The position numbers and the translations under genes are program-made. Shown piece after piece: positions 44,301 to 57,665 of a DNA stretch of 64,000 nucleotides. This DNA comes from Cruorifilaria tuberocauda (Eukaryota > Nematoda > Chromadorea > Rhabditida > Onchocercidae), in contig JABVXU010000037.1 in the NCBI GenBank assembly GCA_013365365.1, positions 1 to 64,000 on the forward strand, read 5' to 3'. Numbering within the stretch: the stretch's first letter is position 1; every line of letters starts with the position of its first letter. Under the pieces are notes generated by a model. That model ran no database searches and was not told the origin of the DNA. It saw nothing but the letters and a program-made list of their open reading frames with translations.

Positions 44301-47300
44301 GATAAAGAATTTAATGACCTGCCAGTGAGCAGTTGTAACTAGGCGGAAAGAAGAGTCGTGGTCGTAAGAAGTCGCTTATCTCGAAATAGATAAAGAAAAA
44401 TTGAATGTATTTGTGTATTTATTGAGCTCATTTATTGAATATTCGATGAAATTAATGATTTGCAGCCTCCAAATGTGCAGGATTATACTCAGCCTCCAAA
44501 ATTCTATTTAACTACGAATAATCCCGACGGATTTGGGACCCAGTGGAATTCAAATGGATCAAATTTTTCCAATCAGGAGTATCTGTTATTGTTTTCTTAT
44601 AACTGTTATAATCGTTTATTAATATTATTCACTCATTTTATGAAATCTTTGAATGATTCAAGTAAGAGATGTCACGTTTCTATTCTAGGTCAGAATAAGA
44701 GTTGTCAATTATTTTATCTCTGTGTTAGCTGAGGATTTTTTTAAAGTCATTTTTAGATCGGTAATGCCATTTTCGTTGTCAAATATCCATCCAGAACGTC
44801 AAGATGCGGTATGTTTGTTTTACGTTTTTTCTTGTTTCTAATATTACACCTCTTTTACTCCCATCTTAGTAGTAAGAACGTAAGCAAATTTTTTTTACTA
44901 TCCAACAAGATTTATTTAAACTAATTTTGTCTGTGCGATTATGTCTCATTCTTGCTCAAGAATTTTTTATCCTTTAATATTTTTTAGTCTCATTGCGATC
45001 AAGAATATTATGTATCGTGTTTGCGCGATCGCCCTCCGCATTTTGATCCGTCATATGTGGAAACTTTGCGACGCACCAATCTGGATACAATTTACCTGGT
45101 TGATGTATGTTGATATATATTGACGATCTTTACATATCACATTTTTTGTTAAATACGTGATATTTCTCATATGTAAATTGAAGAAGGATTAAGCAGAAAT
45201 AGTAGAAGCGGCAGAAATGAGAATGTGAAATAAATTTAATTTGTCAAATCGGAATTTGAAGATCGGAAAAAAGTAATTTGAAAATTTTAAATGCATCTTC
45301 CATCTTCTTCATGTGCATTTTGTAGTCATATATGATATCTGGTGGTGAACAATGGCTGGAAAGTGTTGATACGGATTTAACGGTAGCTGTTATCAATTAC
45401 TGTATGGATAGCCCAATCCATGGTTGGTTTGTTCTGGTGTTTATATGAAATATTTGCGAGATATCTTCCCTTATAAATATTAAGATAATGAGAAATGATT
45501 TAGGTTAGAAGTTGCTGATTAAGAATTTTTTACATGGCTATCGTCGTAAGTATGATTGTTATGTTCGTTTTAGTTATTTCTCAACTTTTTATTGTCAGAA
45601 TTAAAAATGTTGTTCCATGGAAATGATCGAGGTGTGAAGATTTTGTGAACTATTGACTTTTTTGTCGTTTTTTTTACCTTAGGTTTTTTTTGCCGTGATG
45701 GTATGGCTAAATGTTATCTTTATAGTTAAAATATCTTTCGAGCATGAAGTTAGAATTAAATTTTTTTAGGTTCAATTCTAGTGTTTCTACCTGGTTATGA
45801 AGACATTTTGGCCGTACGTGAGAAAGCTATTAAAGTGCAAGGCTGTTCCACAAAACCAGCTATTTTCACTCTTCACTCTCAAATGGGCAGTCGAGATCAG
45901 CAGCGTGTATTTGAGCCAGTGGGTCGTGGTTATCGAAAAGTGGTACGTTTTAAGCTACATTATTTGATTGGATTATTGATATAATGGTTTTGAATTCAGT
46001 GAAGAGAACTAGGAATGAAAGACGAAGCATAATAATTCTTCGCTCATCTGGGATCTTTAAATTTCGGAGGATTAGAAATGGCAGTAATGCAATTCAGGTG
46101 AATTACAGATTTTGAGCACGAATATTGCTGAAGCAAGTTTGACAATTGATGATGTCGTTTTTGTGATTGATTGTGGTAAAGTTAAAGAGGTAATGATTCA
46201 AACTTTTCGATCATTTTAAAACCTTTCTTAGCTCTCGGTCGGTATGCCTGCAATGTTATTCTAATCGTTGTGGCGGAAGAGCGGATTTCGTTTATACATT
46301 GTTCGTTTAGCTTATTAACAATTTTCTTTGGTATACAAGAGGCAATAAAAAACTTGGGATATTCTAATCTGTGCTTATTAGAAAATCTACGACCACTCTA
46401 CACGTATAAGTCAACTGAAAATGACGTGGATAGCAAAGTCAAATGCTGAACAACGAGCCGGCAGGGCTGGAAGATGTCGAAATGGTTATTGCTTTCGACT
46501 GTTTACAACGGAAGATTATGCAAGAATGAATCCAACTCAGGTCTTTAATGCTTTGTTTTGATGTTCTTTTTTTTTTCTGGAATAATTCGTTTTATCTACT
46601 CAAGATTACACTTGAAGTATGGCTATTTAAACTTGGCAGTGAATTTGTTTTAGTTACCTGAAATGAAAAGAAGCGCTATTCATGAAGTGTGTTTACATGC
46701 GAAAATGTTTGCACCAAGAAAATATTCGGTTCGCCAATTTTTGCTCAATGCGCCGGAACCACCAGCAGCTTTGGCTATCGATCGAAGTTTTGAATTTCTT
46801 GAGGTTGTTGTAATATAGGCTGCGAGAAACCTTAACATTCTTACGGCTCACGATTTCTTAAAGTCTTCTCTTGCTTTTTTTCCTATACGGTTGCCTCTAA
46901 TTATGGCACTTGCCAAGTATTATTCTGTCGGTTAGTAACAAAGTTTTTTTCAAAATACATTTGCAGCAAATTGGTGCAGTTTTCAAAAGTCGGTTAGAGT
47001 CACCGCAAATGTCACACATAACGGACAATTCATATTTAACAAATGCTCGAAATGGTGAACCGGATTTGACCGATCTTGGGCGTCACATTGTGCAGCTTCC
47101 TCTGTGTCCGCAATTGGCTCGGTTTCTTCTTTTTGGAATTTGCTTGAAATGTTTGAGTCCAGTTTTAACACTTGTTGCCACTCTGTCTCATCGCGATCCC
47201 TGTAAGTTATTAGATTTGGTTCCTATGTGTTGATTATTTGATCTGTTTTCTTATTCATATTTCCACTTATTTAAATAATGGTTTAAAAATGCAATTGTAG

Positions 47301-50300
47301 TTGTATTACCACCAAGTGGTGAACGGGAAGAACGCAATTCCGCAATGATCGCACGTGATATTTTCGCCGGCTTTGATTACTCAGATCACATGACGTTTTT
47401 GAGAATATATAACGCTTTTGTGAAATTACCATATCATGGACAGTCAAACTTTTGCATGGTTAATTATTTATCCCTCAGTGCAATGCGAATGATCGTTGGT
47501 ATTCGGTAAGCAATCCTGCATTTTTTTAATTAAGCAAAATATAATTAAAATGATGAACTGGTTGCATATTTTGCATAAATTGTTTGAATCTTATAAAATG
47601 TGCTAGGAAGAAAAATGACAGGCATCATTCCTTATTTTTAACTCTACGTTCACAGTAACATCAAATTGAGTCAAATTTGAGGAACAGTGTATATAGCGAA
47701 AAGTTTATCAGCAAATAGTATTCTTACTTTGAGGCGAAACTGTGATAATATATCTTTGTTGTACTTTCTGGAAAAAAAATCGGCTTTTTAAGAAAGAAAA
47801 AAAGTGCTTCCAGCTTTTCTTAAATAATTCGAAATTCGATAGGAATTTCTGTCGTAAAAAATGATGTTAAGTTGTGCATCTGTAGTAAACTAAATATTTA
47901 GACAATTCAAAATTGTATTTCTGTTTTTTTTTTTCATATCTCAAAAAATTTTGAAACCGAAAAGAACATGATCTCTTGTTAATTTTATGATACTTATATA
48001 CCACTACCGATTCATGTTTTTTGAAATGTATCATAGTTCCACTCTAGACAACAGCTCTTCGTAGAACTGCAAAGACTTAGACTATTGCCCGCCAGCTGTC
48101 GATCGGCAGAAGATCCTGATTTAAATCGATATGGTAATTCATGGCCAATGATTCAAGCTGCTATTGTAGCGGGCAGTTACCCCAATATTGGCTTTACCCG
48201 TTCAGGTGGTCAGATTCGAAAAATACGTACAAGGTATTTGGAAAATTTTTTCAAATCTCTCATCATCTGATAATGTTTTGTAACGTGATGTTTTTTACTT
48301 TCTTAATTTGTATCTTTGTCTCATTTAAAAACCAAATTTAGATCTCTGATTCCTGCATTGGTGGGATAGCAGTTGTCATTGTAAGGAATAACATAAAGTA
48401 AGCAGAAAAGATTGATCTTCGTCGATTAAGAAGTTTTTCAGCTTATTTTTACTTAAAAAAGTACTAACTATTCCTTCCATTGATGCAAAATTTCGCGATC
48501 ATCGAATTAAATTTTTGGAATTCGATTTTTTGTAGTAACGAAGTTGCATCATTACCATATGGATGTGCAGTTAAACGACAAGCTTCGTCTACTGGAGTAA
48601 ACGGAATGGGGGTTGGGAAATTGGGCAAACCGGAACCGGTTATTGAATATCTTGCTTTCCAGGAATTATCAAAAACTGGTGATAACTTGAGTGTGGGTTA
48701 TTACTTATTCTTTTTAATGGTTTTACTAATTTAAGACTTTTTTCTAAAAGTCTTCAGATCTTACCTTAAAATTGAAACTAACTATTAATTTTTTAAGTTA
48801 CGAACGGTTACAGCAGTTCCACCACTAGCTGTATTGTTGTTTGCCGGTCCAATCCATCTCAAACGCGAAGTTTTGAATGATTATTCTATAGGTAAGCTGA
48901 TTAATTCTTTGAAATTATAATTTTATCGTTAAAAACTCAATTATCATGTTTCATATTTTGTAGTAGAAGCTGTCTGTATTTAGGTTGCAGTAAGTACTTT
49001 TTTAATTTAGGTGATGAATTCGCATTAAATGATGATGCAGACACAGATTCGAATACCGATGAATGCGTCTTTGCACTTGAGCCGTGGCTAGTTTTTCGAT
49101 GGAAATTTGAGGTTAATTTTTGAGTTTTCCTTACTCAAATTTTTTATTATTTCTTTTAAAGTGGGAGATTTTAATATCGTGTTTGCTATTGTGATTTCTA
49201 TATTTTGGGCTTTTGATTAGCAGAAGAATGAACAAAGAATTGTTTTTAGGATATGCAGCTAATGCTAAAGCTGCGTGTCAAGTTGATGACTTATTTTATA
49301 TTCGTGATGAAACAACCCGATCGCCCGGAAACTGAAGAAACTAAGGTTTTTTTTTCGCTACCGATTCTTATCGTTATTGTAATGTCATTTGATTATGAGT
49401 AATGTTCTTTCATAGCTTGATTTCATTCATTTGCTTTTAACATTCATTCTTTGGTTTTGGTTTTTTTACTAAACATGCATTTCTTTCTCAAGGAACTGCT
49501 TGCAACCATAAATCAAATATTGTTGGAAGATCATTTTCGTGCAGGCTTTGCAGAATGCACCGATTTGCCAAGATTTCGAGAACGTTCCCCAAATTCTACA
49601 AGTACTGAGGTACACATAATAAGGCTTATCATATTTAAAATTCTTTATTTCATTGTATTGTTTTGTTGTTTTGCAGATAAAAATAACGTCGGGATTCATT
49701 TATGTTTGCCTTTACAAAAATTTTGAAATTTTTTTACATAAAATTATGCAAATTTATTGGTTCCTTTTTGATCTTGAATTTCAAAACTTTAGGCAACTAA
49801 TGAACGATCAACTCGTCGGCGACAACTCCCAGGTCACACAGAAGAATCGTGTCAACGAGAAACTTCTGTTGGTAGTTCTTATCTTATAACACGAAATCAT
49901 CGACCAAAACAATCAAGCGGAATTTTAAATTCAGAGAGTAGAGCCGACTTCTGTGGTGGACCCGGTATACAGTCTCTCGAAATGGACGAAAGTTCGAGTT
50001 TTCAAAGACTTTTGAAACTACTGATTTTGATTTATTCAAAAAAAATCCATGATTATTATTATGTCGTTCACGTTTAGAAATTATAACGAAAATATTTTAG
50101 ACATCAGTGATAACGGTCATTTGTCCTACCGTCCTGAAGAAGAGAACGTCACAGCAAGTGTTCATTCAAATGAATCTGGTGATGACAATTTGACGCCAAT
50201 ATCGCTTCCATCTGAAGAAGAACAAGTTTGTTCTGTGGTTCATCGTTTGCTGTATAAATGATTTTTATGATCTTTGGAAAAAAGCTATTGAAATTAGTAT

Positions 50301-51544
50301 GTATTCTACTTAGATGAAATAAAAATACTTTCAGGTTCCCGAAGATCCTTGCATGAGTACGTTAGAAGAAGCTGGAATAACAAAGGGTAGGCAAATAGTA
50401 ACAATAAATGTGGAAGAGGAACGGAATAATATTTCTGGTGGCGATGATTTATCACAGGAAAGAAATAATGAGGAGTCAAATGAACGACAGGAAGCATCTA
50501 ATGATACGGTTGTAGTTGTTCAGAGATCGGAACATTTTACTCCCGAGCATCTGCGATCAGATGATCAACGTTTTCGACGAATGTTCCGGCAGTTTGTAAA
50601 TAGATCGAGACCGCAGTCAGCGCGATCAGCCGATATATCCAAAAGTTCCTTTTCATTTTTTTTGTCGAAATATTGTTCACACATTTTGATATATATGTTA
50701 ATGTAAACAGGTTTGAATGAGATTCCGACAGCATTTTAGATTTATTTAGTATCAAGAACGAATCATCTGTTAATTTTCTAAACTTAGATTGTTCTGTCAA
50801 TGTTGTATGCTCAGGTAATTCTTGGGAAACAGTCCATTTCCATGCAATATGTTTAATATTTGAAAATGACAGTTTTATTCGTTTCTACACATCAATTTTT
50901 TATTTTATTCACAATTATTTTTAATACTGAAAGATATTTACAGCAGTGGAAGAACAAGAACAACGCAGTAACGAAGAAGTTAAAGAACGGCGACGAGAAA
51001 AATGTCGAAGAAATTGGTAAATTTTCGCCGTGTGCGATTTTTCAAATTTTGATTTTTGCAGTTTTCTTAGTCTTGATATCTGAAAGGAAGTATATCCATA
51101 TTCCGAAAATAGATCAGCAAAGGATTTTTTTATTGTCGTCAGATTAACTCTAGCACAAAACAGCATCTGCATGTCTTTTTTTTCACGTTATTTATACTGA
51201 AGCACATTTTTGTAGTGTTTTCAATAATTTTTGAGGCACTGGAGGAAAAATCCACCAGCATGCTGTGTTGCACCATCGGATGCTTATCGAATGCCTCTCG
51301 CATATTTTAGAGGAGGTGGACGTATGTACTTTTATTGCTAAATTTTTTTAATTTAATTTTTTTTCTAATTTTTCATACTAAATCAGTGAAAAGTAAAGTC
51401 TTCCCAGTAAAAAAAGATTTTTTAATATTTCTTTAATAAGGCGGAAGATTCGATCGTTGCCGGGGTAGTGGTCTCCGTGGCCGTAGCAAAGCGCCGCTGA
51501 AGGATAACCTAACCAACCGACAGTTGTCTGATGTGACGAGCTGA
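38367..51544 (+). CDS. R3H-domain DExH-box RNA helicase, YTHDC2/Bgcn-like, about 1,585 aa
   Basis: About 36 phase-compatible exons. First: 38367-38502, 38734-38821, 39006-39193, 39671-39870, 40705-40871, 40958-41057, 41347-41430, 41523-41607, 42227-42371; last: 50335-50644, 50944-51016, 51236-51321, 51441-51544. Residues about 46-95 form an R3H single-strand nucleic-acid domain ([11 protein letters not shown] ... [16 protein letters not shown]). The helicase core has Walker [10 protein letters not shown] (about 195-203), CTQPRRL, DEIH (294-297), SAT (326-328), [18 protein letters not shown] (from about 763) and QRAGRAGR (811-818), then winged-helix/HA2 and OB regions. Exons 42670-44808 insert about 240 residues rich in Tyr, Pro, Gln, Asn between the two RecA halves, partly where human YTHDC2 carries ankyrin repeats. 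After the OB fold comes an acidic, disordered region and an Arg/Gly tail (YFRGGGRGRF ... GLRGRS). No YTH domain is seen. YTHDC2/Bgcn relatives act in the cytoplasm in germline mRNA control. The exon junction near 49985-50100 is uncertain. Confidence 0.85.
41283..41308. repeat. (TA)n tract in a helicase intron
   Basis: TATTATATATATATATATAT-type dinucleotide run in the intron before the DEIH exon. Simple sequence. Confidence 0.85.
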
Positions 51545-54500
51545 TGGATTCTGTGGAAATTTGCTATAATTTAATTCAAATTTATGCCTACACCTCAAAA
51601 CTTTTTCAAAATTCTGGACTCTTTGAATCGAAAAATTATATTGTATATTTAGATGATTGCTTAAATTTTTATTATCCCAATAATATATTTCACTTTTTCC
51701 CCGGATAATTATGCTTTTATAAAAAAGGTAATATCTAGTAGGCTATTATTTATGATAAGAGATTTATATCTCATATTCCTTTTTAAGTCGTCATAAAATT
51801 GTTATATCTGTATCAGATTGTAAAATTTTAGTTCTTTCTACAGCAGTTTTTTCTGCGTGCGTAACTTATTCGTTTTTATAACTTTTCAATTTTTTGTTGG
51901 TCTCGAATCATTCGAGTTTGATGCATAAGTCCATCCTTCCTTGTTGTGTATTTTTTCCACTGGATTTTTTGTTTATGTGCTTGAGTTTTGCAGTTTCGTA
52001 CTGAACCTGACCACGTTTTGGTTTTTTGTTTTCATTTTTCCTATGTTTTCTTGAAGCAGAAAGTATTTGGAAGTGATTTGGATAAAGATATCCTATACTT
52101 TTTTGTGAATTATGTTTATTCTTCATTCTTTATTGTTATCTAAATTTTTACCTCTTGCACCGCGGAAATAGTTTCCTAACAATATATTTCAGTTTTATTC
52201 CATTACATTTCCATTAGCAGTAACTATCTAATTAATGAATTGACTAAGCGGTAAATAGTTAAACAGTCGGTAGCCAATAAGCTTTCATTAACAAGTAACT
52301 CTTTGTAAGATCTTTTTCCTTTTGTTTTCGGTTACTGAATTTCTCTATAAATGTTGGAAATTTTCCGAGTTTGAAACAAAATATCCTTTTACTTCTCTAT
52401 AGTCAAGTAATTGTGGCTACCTGAGATGAACAGTAATATTACCAAAAATTAATATTTCAGACTTGTAATGATTGTATTTTGACATTTCTTGCGTTTCTTT
52501 GGCTTCATATCATATTCCAACATTTTTTCATTCAATTTTGATCTAGCTTTTTTAGTAATGAAGCTAGATTTTTATTATATCATTTTCTCATTCATATATT
52601 CTTCTATTTTTTATTTGAAATTATCTTGATCTTATTTATTTCGAATTTATTTATATTTCTTCCTTTCGTATTGAAGACTTTCTCATTTGTTTAATTAATA
52701 ATAATTTAAAATCGAAATGTATTCTATTGTATGGTCTTTGATATTCTTTTATGTTTCTCATTTTGATATAATTACGAATAATCACATTGAAAATTTTAAG
52801 AAATTGATAATTTGTTTAATTTTTTTTCTCCGGAAACTATGAATTATTTTTTGCCGTTAGTGTAATGTTACCGTCAAAGAAGTAGTCTTTTTTATTGCTA
52901 TAGCATGCGATGTATGACCTCTTCTTCATTACCGTTTTCTTTTTTTCCCTTCCCATATTCCCGTATTCGTTTCTTCGTTTTGTTCGTTCATTTGTTCTGA
53001 AAATAATAAACGATCTTTCTACATTGTTCTATACAAAGTATAATAATAATTTAATTTATTCGTGTTTGAAGTAATTATGCCAAGAAGTTATCTTCGGCGC
53101 ATTTACTGTGGTACAGTAATGAGACGTGGCAATTTTGAGACGTTAAGACTAACGATAAAACGTACCGATCTACACGATAAAACATTTATAAGTTACCAAA
53201 TGCATTACCATCCATAAATTCATTTGCGCTTTTATCGCTGGACGATTGATCTGCATTCCCTGTAGTGATAATGATCCAGCAAGTGTTCTTTATATCATAT
53301 TCCCATCATTTAGCAGTGAACTCATTAAGGAAATCAGTAATAATCCTGTCAAACATAAACAGTAAATATCAATGTAAGGTAATGAATATCGTGTTGATAT
53401 TTCATTTAATTACGATATAATGTAAGTTTTGTTCTAACAATACGCATCCTTAATGTCAGCATGGAAATTTGTTTCATGAAGATGTTTAAATCTGTAATCT
53501 TAAGATATCGTGCAAATAAAATACGAAATAATGAATTTATTTAATTTCTGCGAATTTTTATTCAAAGAAACTCAAAAGAAAGTTCGGTTTTTTATTCCTT
53601 TCTAATTGCCATTTAATTTTACAACTTTCCTTGTTTTTACTTTATCTAATACGAAAAAGGTGTCGCTATAAAACAATTTAATAATTGATTCTTTTTTTAT
53701 TATAAAAGATTTGAAGAAAAGCTAAAGAAAAAAGTACTTAACACTTGAAAGAGTACGCAAGGAAATTCCCAAATGAATGTGAAATATAAATGAAAGAATG
53801 AAAATTGCTCTACCATAATCCCAACTGAGTGACAAATTAACTGTATAAGGAATATCTGTGGGTTTTCATGTTTAAGATAAAGAATGAGATGAGAGAAAGA
53901 CAAATATGAGTCGGAAAACGGAAAACGGAAGCGGAAAGGAAGAAACAAATAACCGAAGGAGGAAAATTATTGACAAATTGATTGAAATGCAAATGAAAAA
54001 AGAAAATTGATTTATGCTTTAATTTTTGAATATATTTTTTGCATCTTTCGTCCTTTCATTATTTCCGCATAATTTTTTCTTTTAATTAAATCATTTGGGG
54101 TATGCTTATTTGTCATCTTTCCTTCTTCTTTTTCAAGCTGTTAACTTAAAATTGTTTTAAAAAACGAGATAAGAAAAGCAAAACTTTTAAATATTTTCAT
54201 TTGTTGCAGCAATGAATGCTTACAAGAGGAAAAAAGGCTTGTCCATAACTTTCCTTTGGGAATATATTCGATGATTTTGACTGATAACCATTTTCGTCCA
54301 TTCGTTCATATCTTTCTCGATCTGATAAAGTTAGAAAGATTTTTGTTTTTCAAGCTGACATAGAAGAAAAGAGAATTAATTCTCTTCTTTTTTGATGGAA
54401 TATTGTGAAACGTTCACTTTAATGGATGTTGAGAAAAGGAGAGAAAAATTTTTTTTAATATATCTAGAAAGAGAGAGGACGAGAAAAGGGAATTAGAAAG

Positions 54501-54816
54501 AAAGAAGAAGGGGAGAGAGAAAAGAAAAGGAAAATTCCCCATGGATCATTTCATTTGGATCTCTTTAAACAATTGAAATAATTGAATTAAGAATGAAACC
54601 ACTCCCAACTAGTTAGCTTAGTTTGATGATAATATCTGGGAGAATAAGTGAAATGGAGAGGATAAGAATGAAAAGGAAGTAATGATAGAAGATGAAGAAA
54701 GAGGAAAAATAAACAAAAATTAGAGGAAGGAAAAAGGCAATTTTAGGCTCTTTCAAATTTCAATCATAATTATATACCGTTGTGTTCTTATATCTCTGTT
54801 ATAAGCTTATTCTAAA
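51545..54816. other. Intergenic region between the helicase and the homeobox gene
   Basis: 3.3 kb of very AT-rich DNA without a supported exon. It contains a purine-rich (GA/GAAA) stretch at about 54460-54530 and 54640-54740. It would include the helicase 3'UTR and the upstream region of the homeobox gene. The minus-strand open frame 53700-53948 is low-complexity and unsupported. Confidence 0.5.
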
Positions 54817-57082
54817 ATGTTTACCTCAATTGATGCTCTCTTACGACATGACGATAATCATAATCAGAATCATGATAATAATAATTCTAATAATAGTGAT
54901 AGCAGTAATAATTACAATGATAGAAATGAACGAAAAAGAGTTACTCCGTCAAATTATCAAAAATTGGATGGAAAAATAATTCATATTTTGTCTGATAATA
55001 TTTCTTCATCTACCTATTCCACTAATCCGCTATCATTATTTCCTGAAAATCAACATGATGTGAAGGCATTCTCCGGAATCGGAAACATGCATTATGTTCC
55101 ACCTATGGTATCAATTCCATCATCAGCAACGACTGTTACAACCCCGCTTATGCTATCAGCATCATCATCATTATCACCATCATCTATGCCAGCAACATCA
55201 ACAACATCAGCAACAACATCGACAACAACAACAACAACAACTACTGCTGTCGCAACAAGGACAGAGACAGCACCGATTCTAATTGGACAACTACCGTATC
55301 CATCCATGTTCCACGCCACTAACATTCCGTTACTCTACGATCATATTGCTCTAACAAGTTGGCTTTCCATGTATTACTACGATCCATGCCATATATTCTC
55401 GTTTTATCTCACGATAATTTAATTTCTAATTATAAATACTAATCAATTAATATTTGAATACCATATCTTAGAGAAGTAAGATGAGATGAAAAATTAAAGA
55501 TCAAATAAACTTTCGTCTTTTATTTAATAATTTATATTACTATATTTACAATTTTTGCTTTATTTTAAAAATACTACTGTCGTTTCCAAGTGATTTTATT
55601 CTGAAACAAAAATGCAACACTTCAAGGATTCTAACTTTGACATTAAATATCTAATCAAGATACGTAACAAGTGGCACAAAATGTTAAGCTTGGATAAGAA
55701 AAGAAAAACAGAAAATAAGGTAGCTTAAAAATTTACTTGAAATCATGCTTAACTGTGAATTAGTTTAATTTCAGGACCAATTGAATTTAGGTTTGAATGA
55801 AACTACTCCTTTTCATATGTAATATTGCGAATAGTAACTTTTAATTTATGCTATTAATTCATTTATTAAATTAAAAACATTTAAATCAAGTATGAATTAA
55901 ATATATCTTTCAGTTTAATATTGCAACGATTTTCAATCATTTCCGGTTTTCAAATTGCTGATTAATCTATTTTAGTGTTTGAGTTAACATTAAATGTATG
56001 AATAATTGTAGTAAATGCATGGCAAACATTGGGAAAAATCCGACGTCCACGGACCGCATTCACTACTGAACAACTTATTGAACTGGAAAGAAATTTCGCA
56101 CAAACTCGATATTTATCACGGCCTAAAAGGTACCGTATATTTTATGATAATATAAATTGGTGATATTATTTTGGCTAAAATTCCTGCTTTACATTGATTG
56201 GACAGAAAGAAGATATTGGCATGTATGAAATTGACCATTGATTATCAGTATCAGTCTTATTCATAAGTTCTGCCAATAAAGTTTCCAAGTTTGAAATAAA
56301 TTCATCCTAATTACCTTTTGCAGTATCAACCAATTATGCATTATTTTAATTTATCAAAAAGTTGAGGTAAAAAAAAATTTAATTCGAAAAAAGAAAGAAT
56401 GAATTTGTCAATATTAAATAATTTATTTGAATTTTTCACTTCATTAACTTCTTTCCATTCATCATTCCATGTCTATTAATTTTAAAATTGAAGAAACTTT
56501 TTGTCCAACACTTAATTGTTTTTAAATTGATGAAATTTATAGTAATGATAGTGTTATCATTTGTCGTATCTGATTATCATTGTTACGACAGTTATAGGAG
56601 ATAGTATTATAATCACTCACAACAGTTAAAGTAAAGATCATTCTCTAAAATTATTCTTTCTTTCTTGTTAGGTAAGCTTATCACAGTTATAGCAGTTGCA
56701 TGATTTTGCATATGAATACAATTAAGATGCATAAAAGGTCAATGATTCAGATACAAATTCTTGAAAGGTATTGTTCGAAGCAACTAATTTATAATTCATT
56801 TTGAAATCAGTTAAGGTGTTGTTATTTAGTAAACTTTTTTCGTAATTGAACAGTAAGTGACTAATTTCTTGACTCATTCATTAAACAATTGCCTATTTTT
56901 TCACTCACATTTACATTTTATAATTCATGAATAGAGTTAATACTTATTCATATCATTATTTCAGGTACCAGCTGGCTCAAAAATTGCATTTATCAGAAAC
57001 TCAAATTAAAATATGGTTTCAGAACCGACGTATGAAGAATAAACGTTCCGGTCTCGCGCTCCTAAGTTCAAGTCAAGTTTAA
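54817..57082 (+). CDS. ceh-12: Mnx/HB9-type homeodomain transcription factor, probable CEH-12 orthologue (258 aa)
   Basis: Three exons in phase: 54817-55357, 56012-56129, 56965-57082. The homeodomain spans residues 190-249, with RRPRTAFT at its N-terminal arm, YLSRPKR at positions 25-31 and [14 protein letters not shown] in helix 3 (Gln50, Asn51, Arg53 present). RRPRTAFT together with YLSRPKR is characteristic of the Mnx class. The very N-terminus SIDALL matches the FRIDALL motif at the start of vertebrate MNX1, an eh1-like repressor motif, which supports both the class and this start codon. Between them lie an Asn/Asp-rich segment (about 12-40) and a Ser/Thr-rich low-complexity segment (about 100-150) encoded by CAA/ACA-type repeats. 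HB9/CEH-12 represses alternative fates in motor neurons. The exon 1 donor (ACAA before GTTGGC) is chosen by phase. Homeodomain residue 56 is Asn where most Mnx proteins have Trp. Confidence 0.86.
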
Positions 57083-57665
57083 CTGACTTTATCAGTGATA
57101 TATTTTTTACTTTTTTCACTTTTCTGTTCACTTTAGTTTATTACAAGTCAGATAAATAAATTAGTATTTAATAAATTGTATAAACATCTAAAAGTTAATC
57201 AAATGATTACCGCAAGTTTAACATCATAAAGTATGGTTGAAGTAATTAAGTTAAAAATTACGGAATCACATGAACCACATGTTGGCAGAAATGATTGCAG
57301 GATTACTGTCAAGCAATTTTGATTAATCTATTTTGCTTGTGCATCTTTTAGAAGCTCACTTTTGAATGATTGGCTTATTTTTTACTTCCAAATTTCATCG
57401 TTTTGCTAAAAATTGCATTTCACTGATAGATTTGAGACTTTCAGTGTTGAACCATTTGTTTCGTTGTTGATTTGCTGCATCTTTCAACTATTTTTCTCAA
57501 TTTTTTTTAAAAAAGAAAAATTGTTCCAAAAAGGGATGTGGCAGTGATCCATTGTCGACATTTTGTTTTCACTTATATAAACTGCACAGTTTTCTTTCTT
57601 TATTCATTTCAGCAATCAATTAATTAATTTTATTTAATTAAAGCCAATCATCGCATTAACATTAT

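Noticed and set aside
46983..47171. Minus-strand open frame inside the helicase
   Set aside because: Shadow of the real exon 46967-47201, which encodes conserved helicase C-terminal sequence on the plus strand.
54782..54979. Overlapping plus-strand 65-codon frame at the homeobox start
   Set aside because: It is the other frame of the AAT-rich coding start. The 54817 frame carries the SIDALL motif and leads in phase to the homeodomain.
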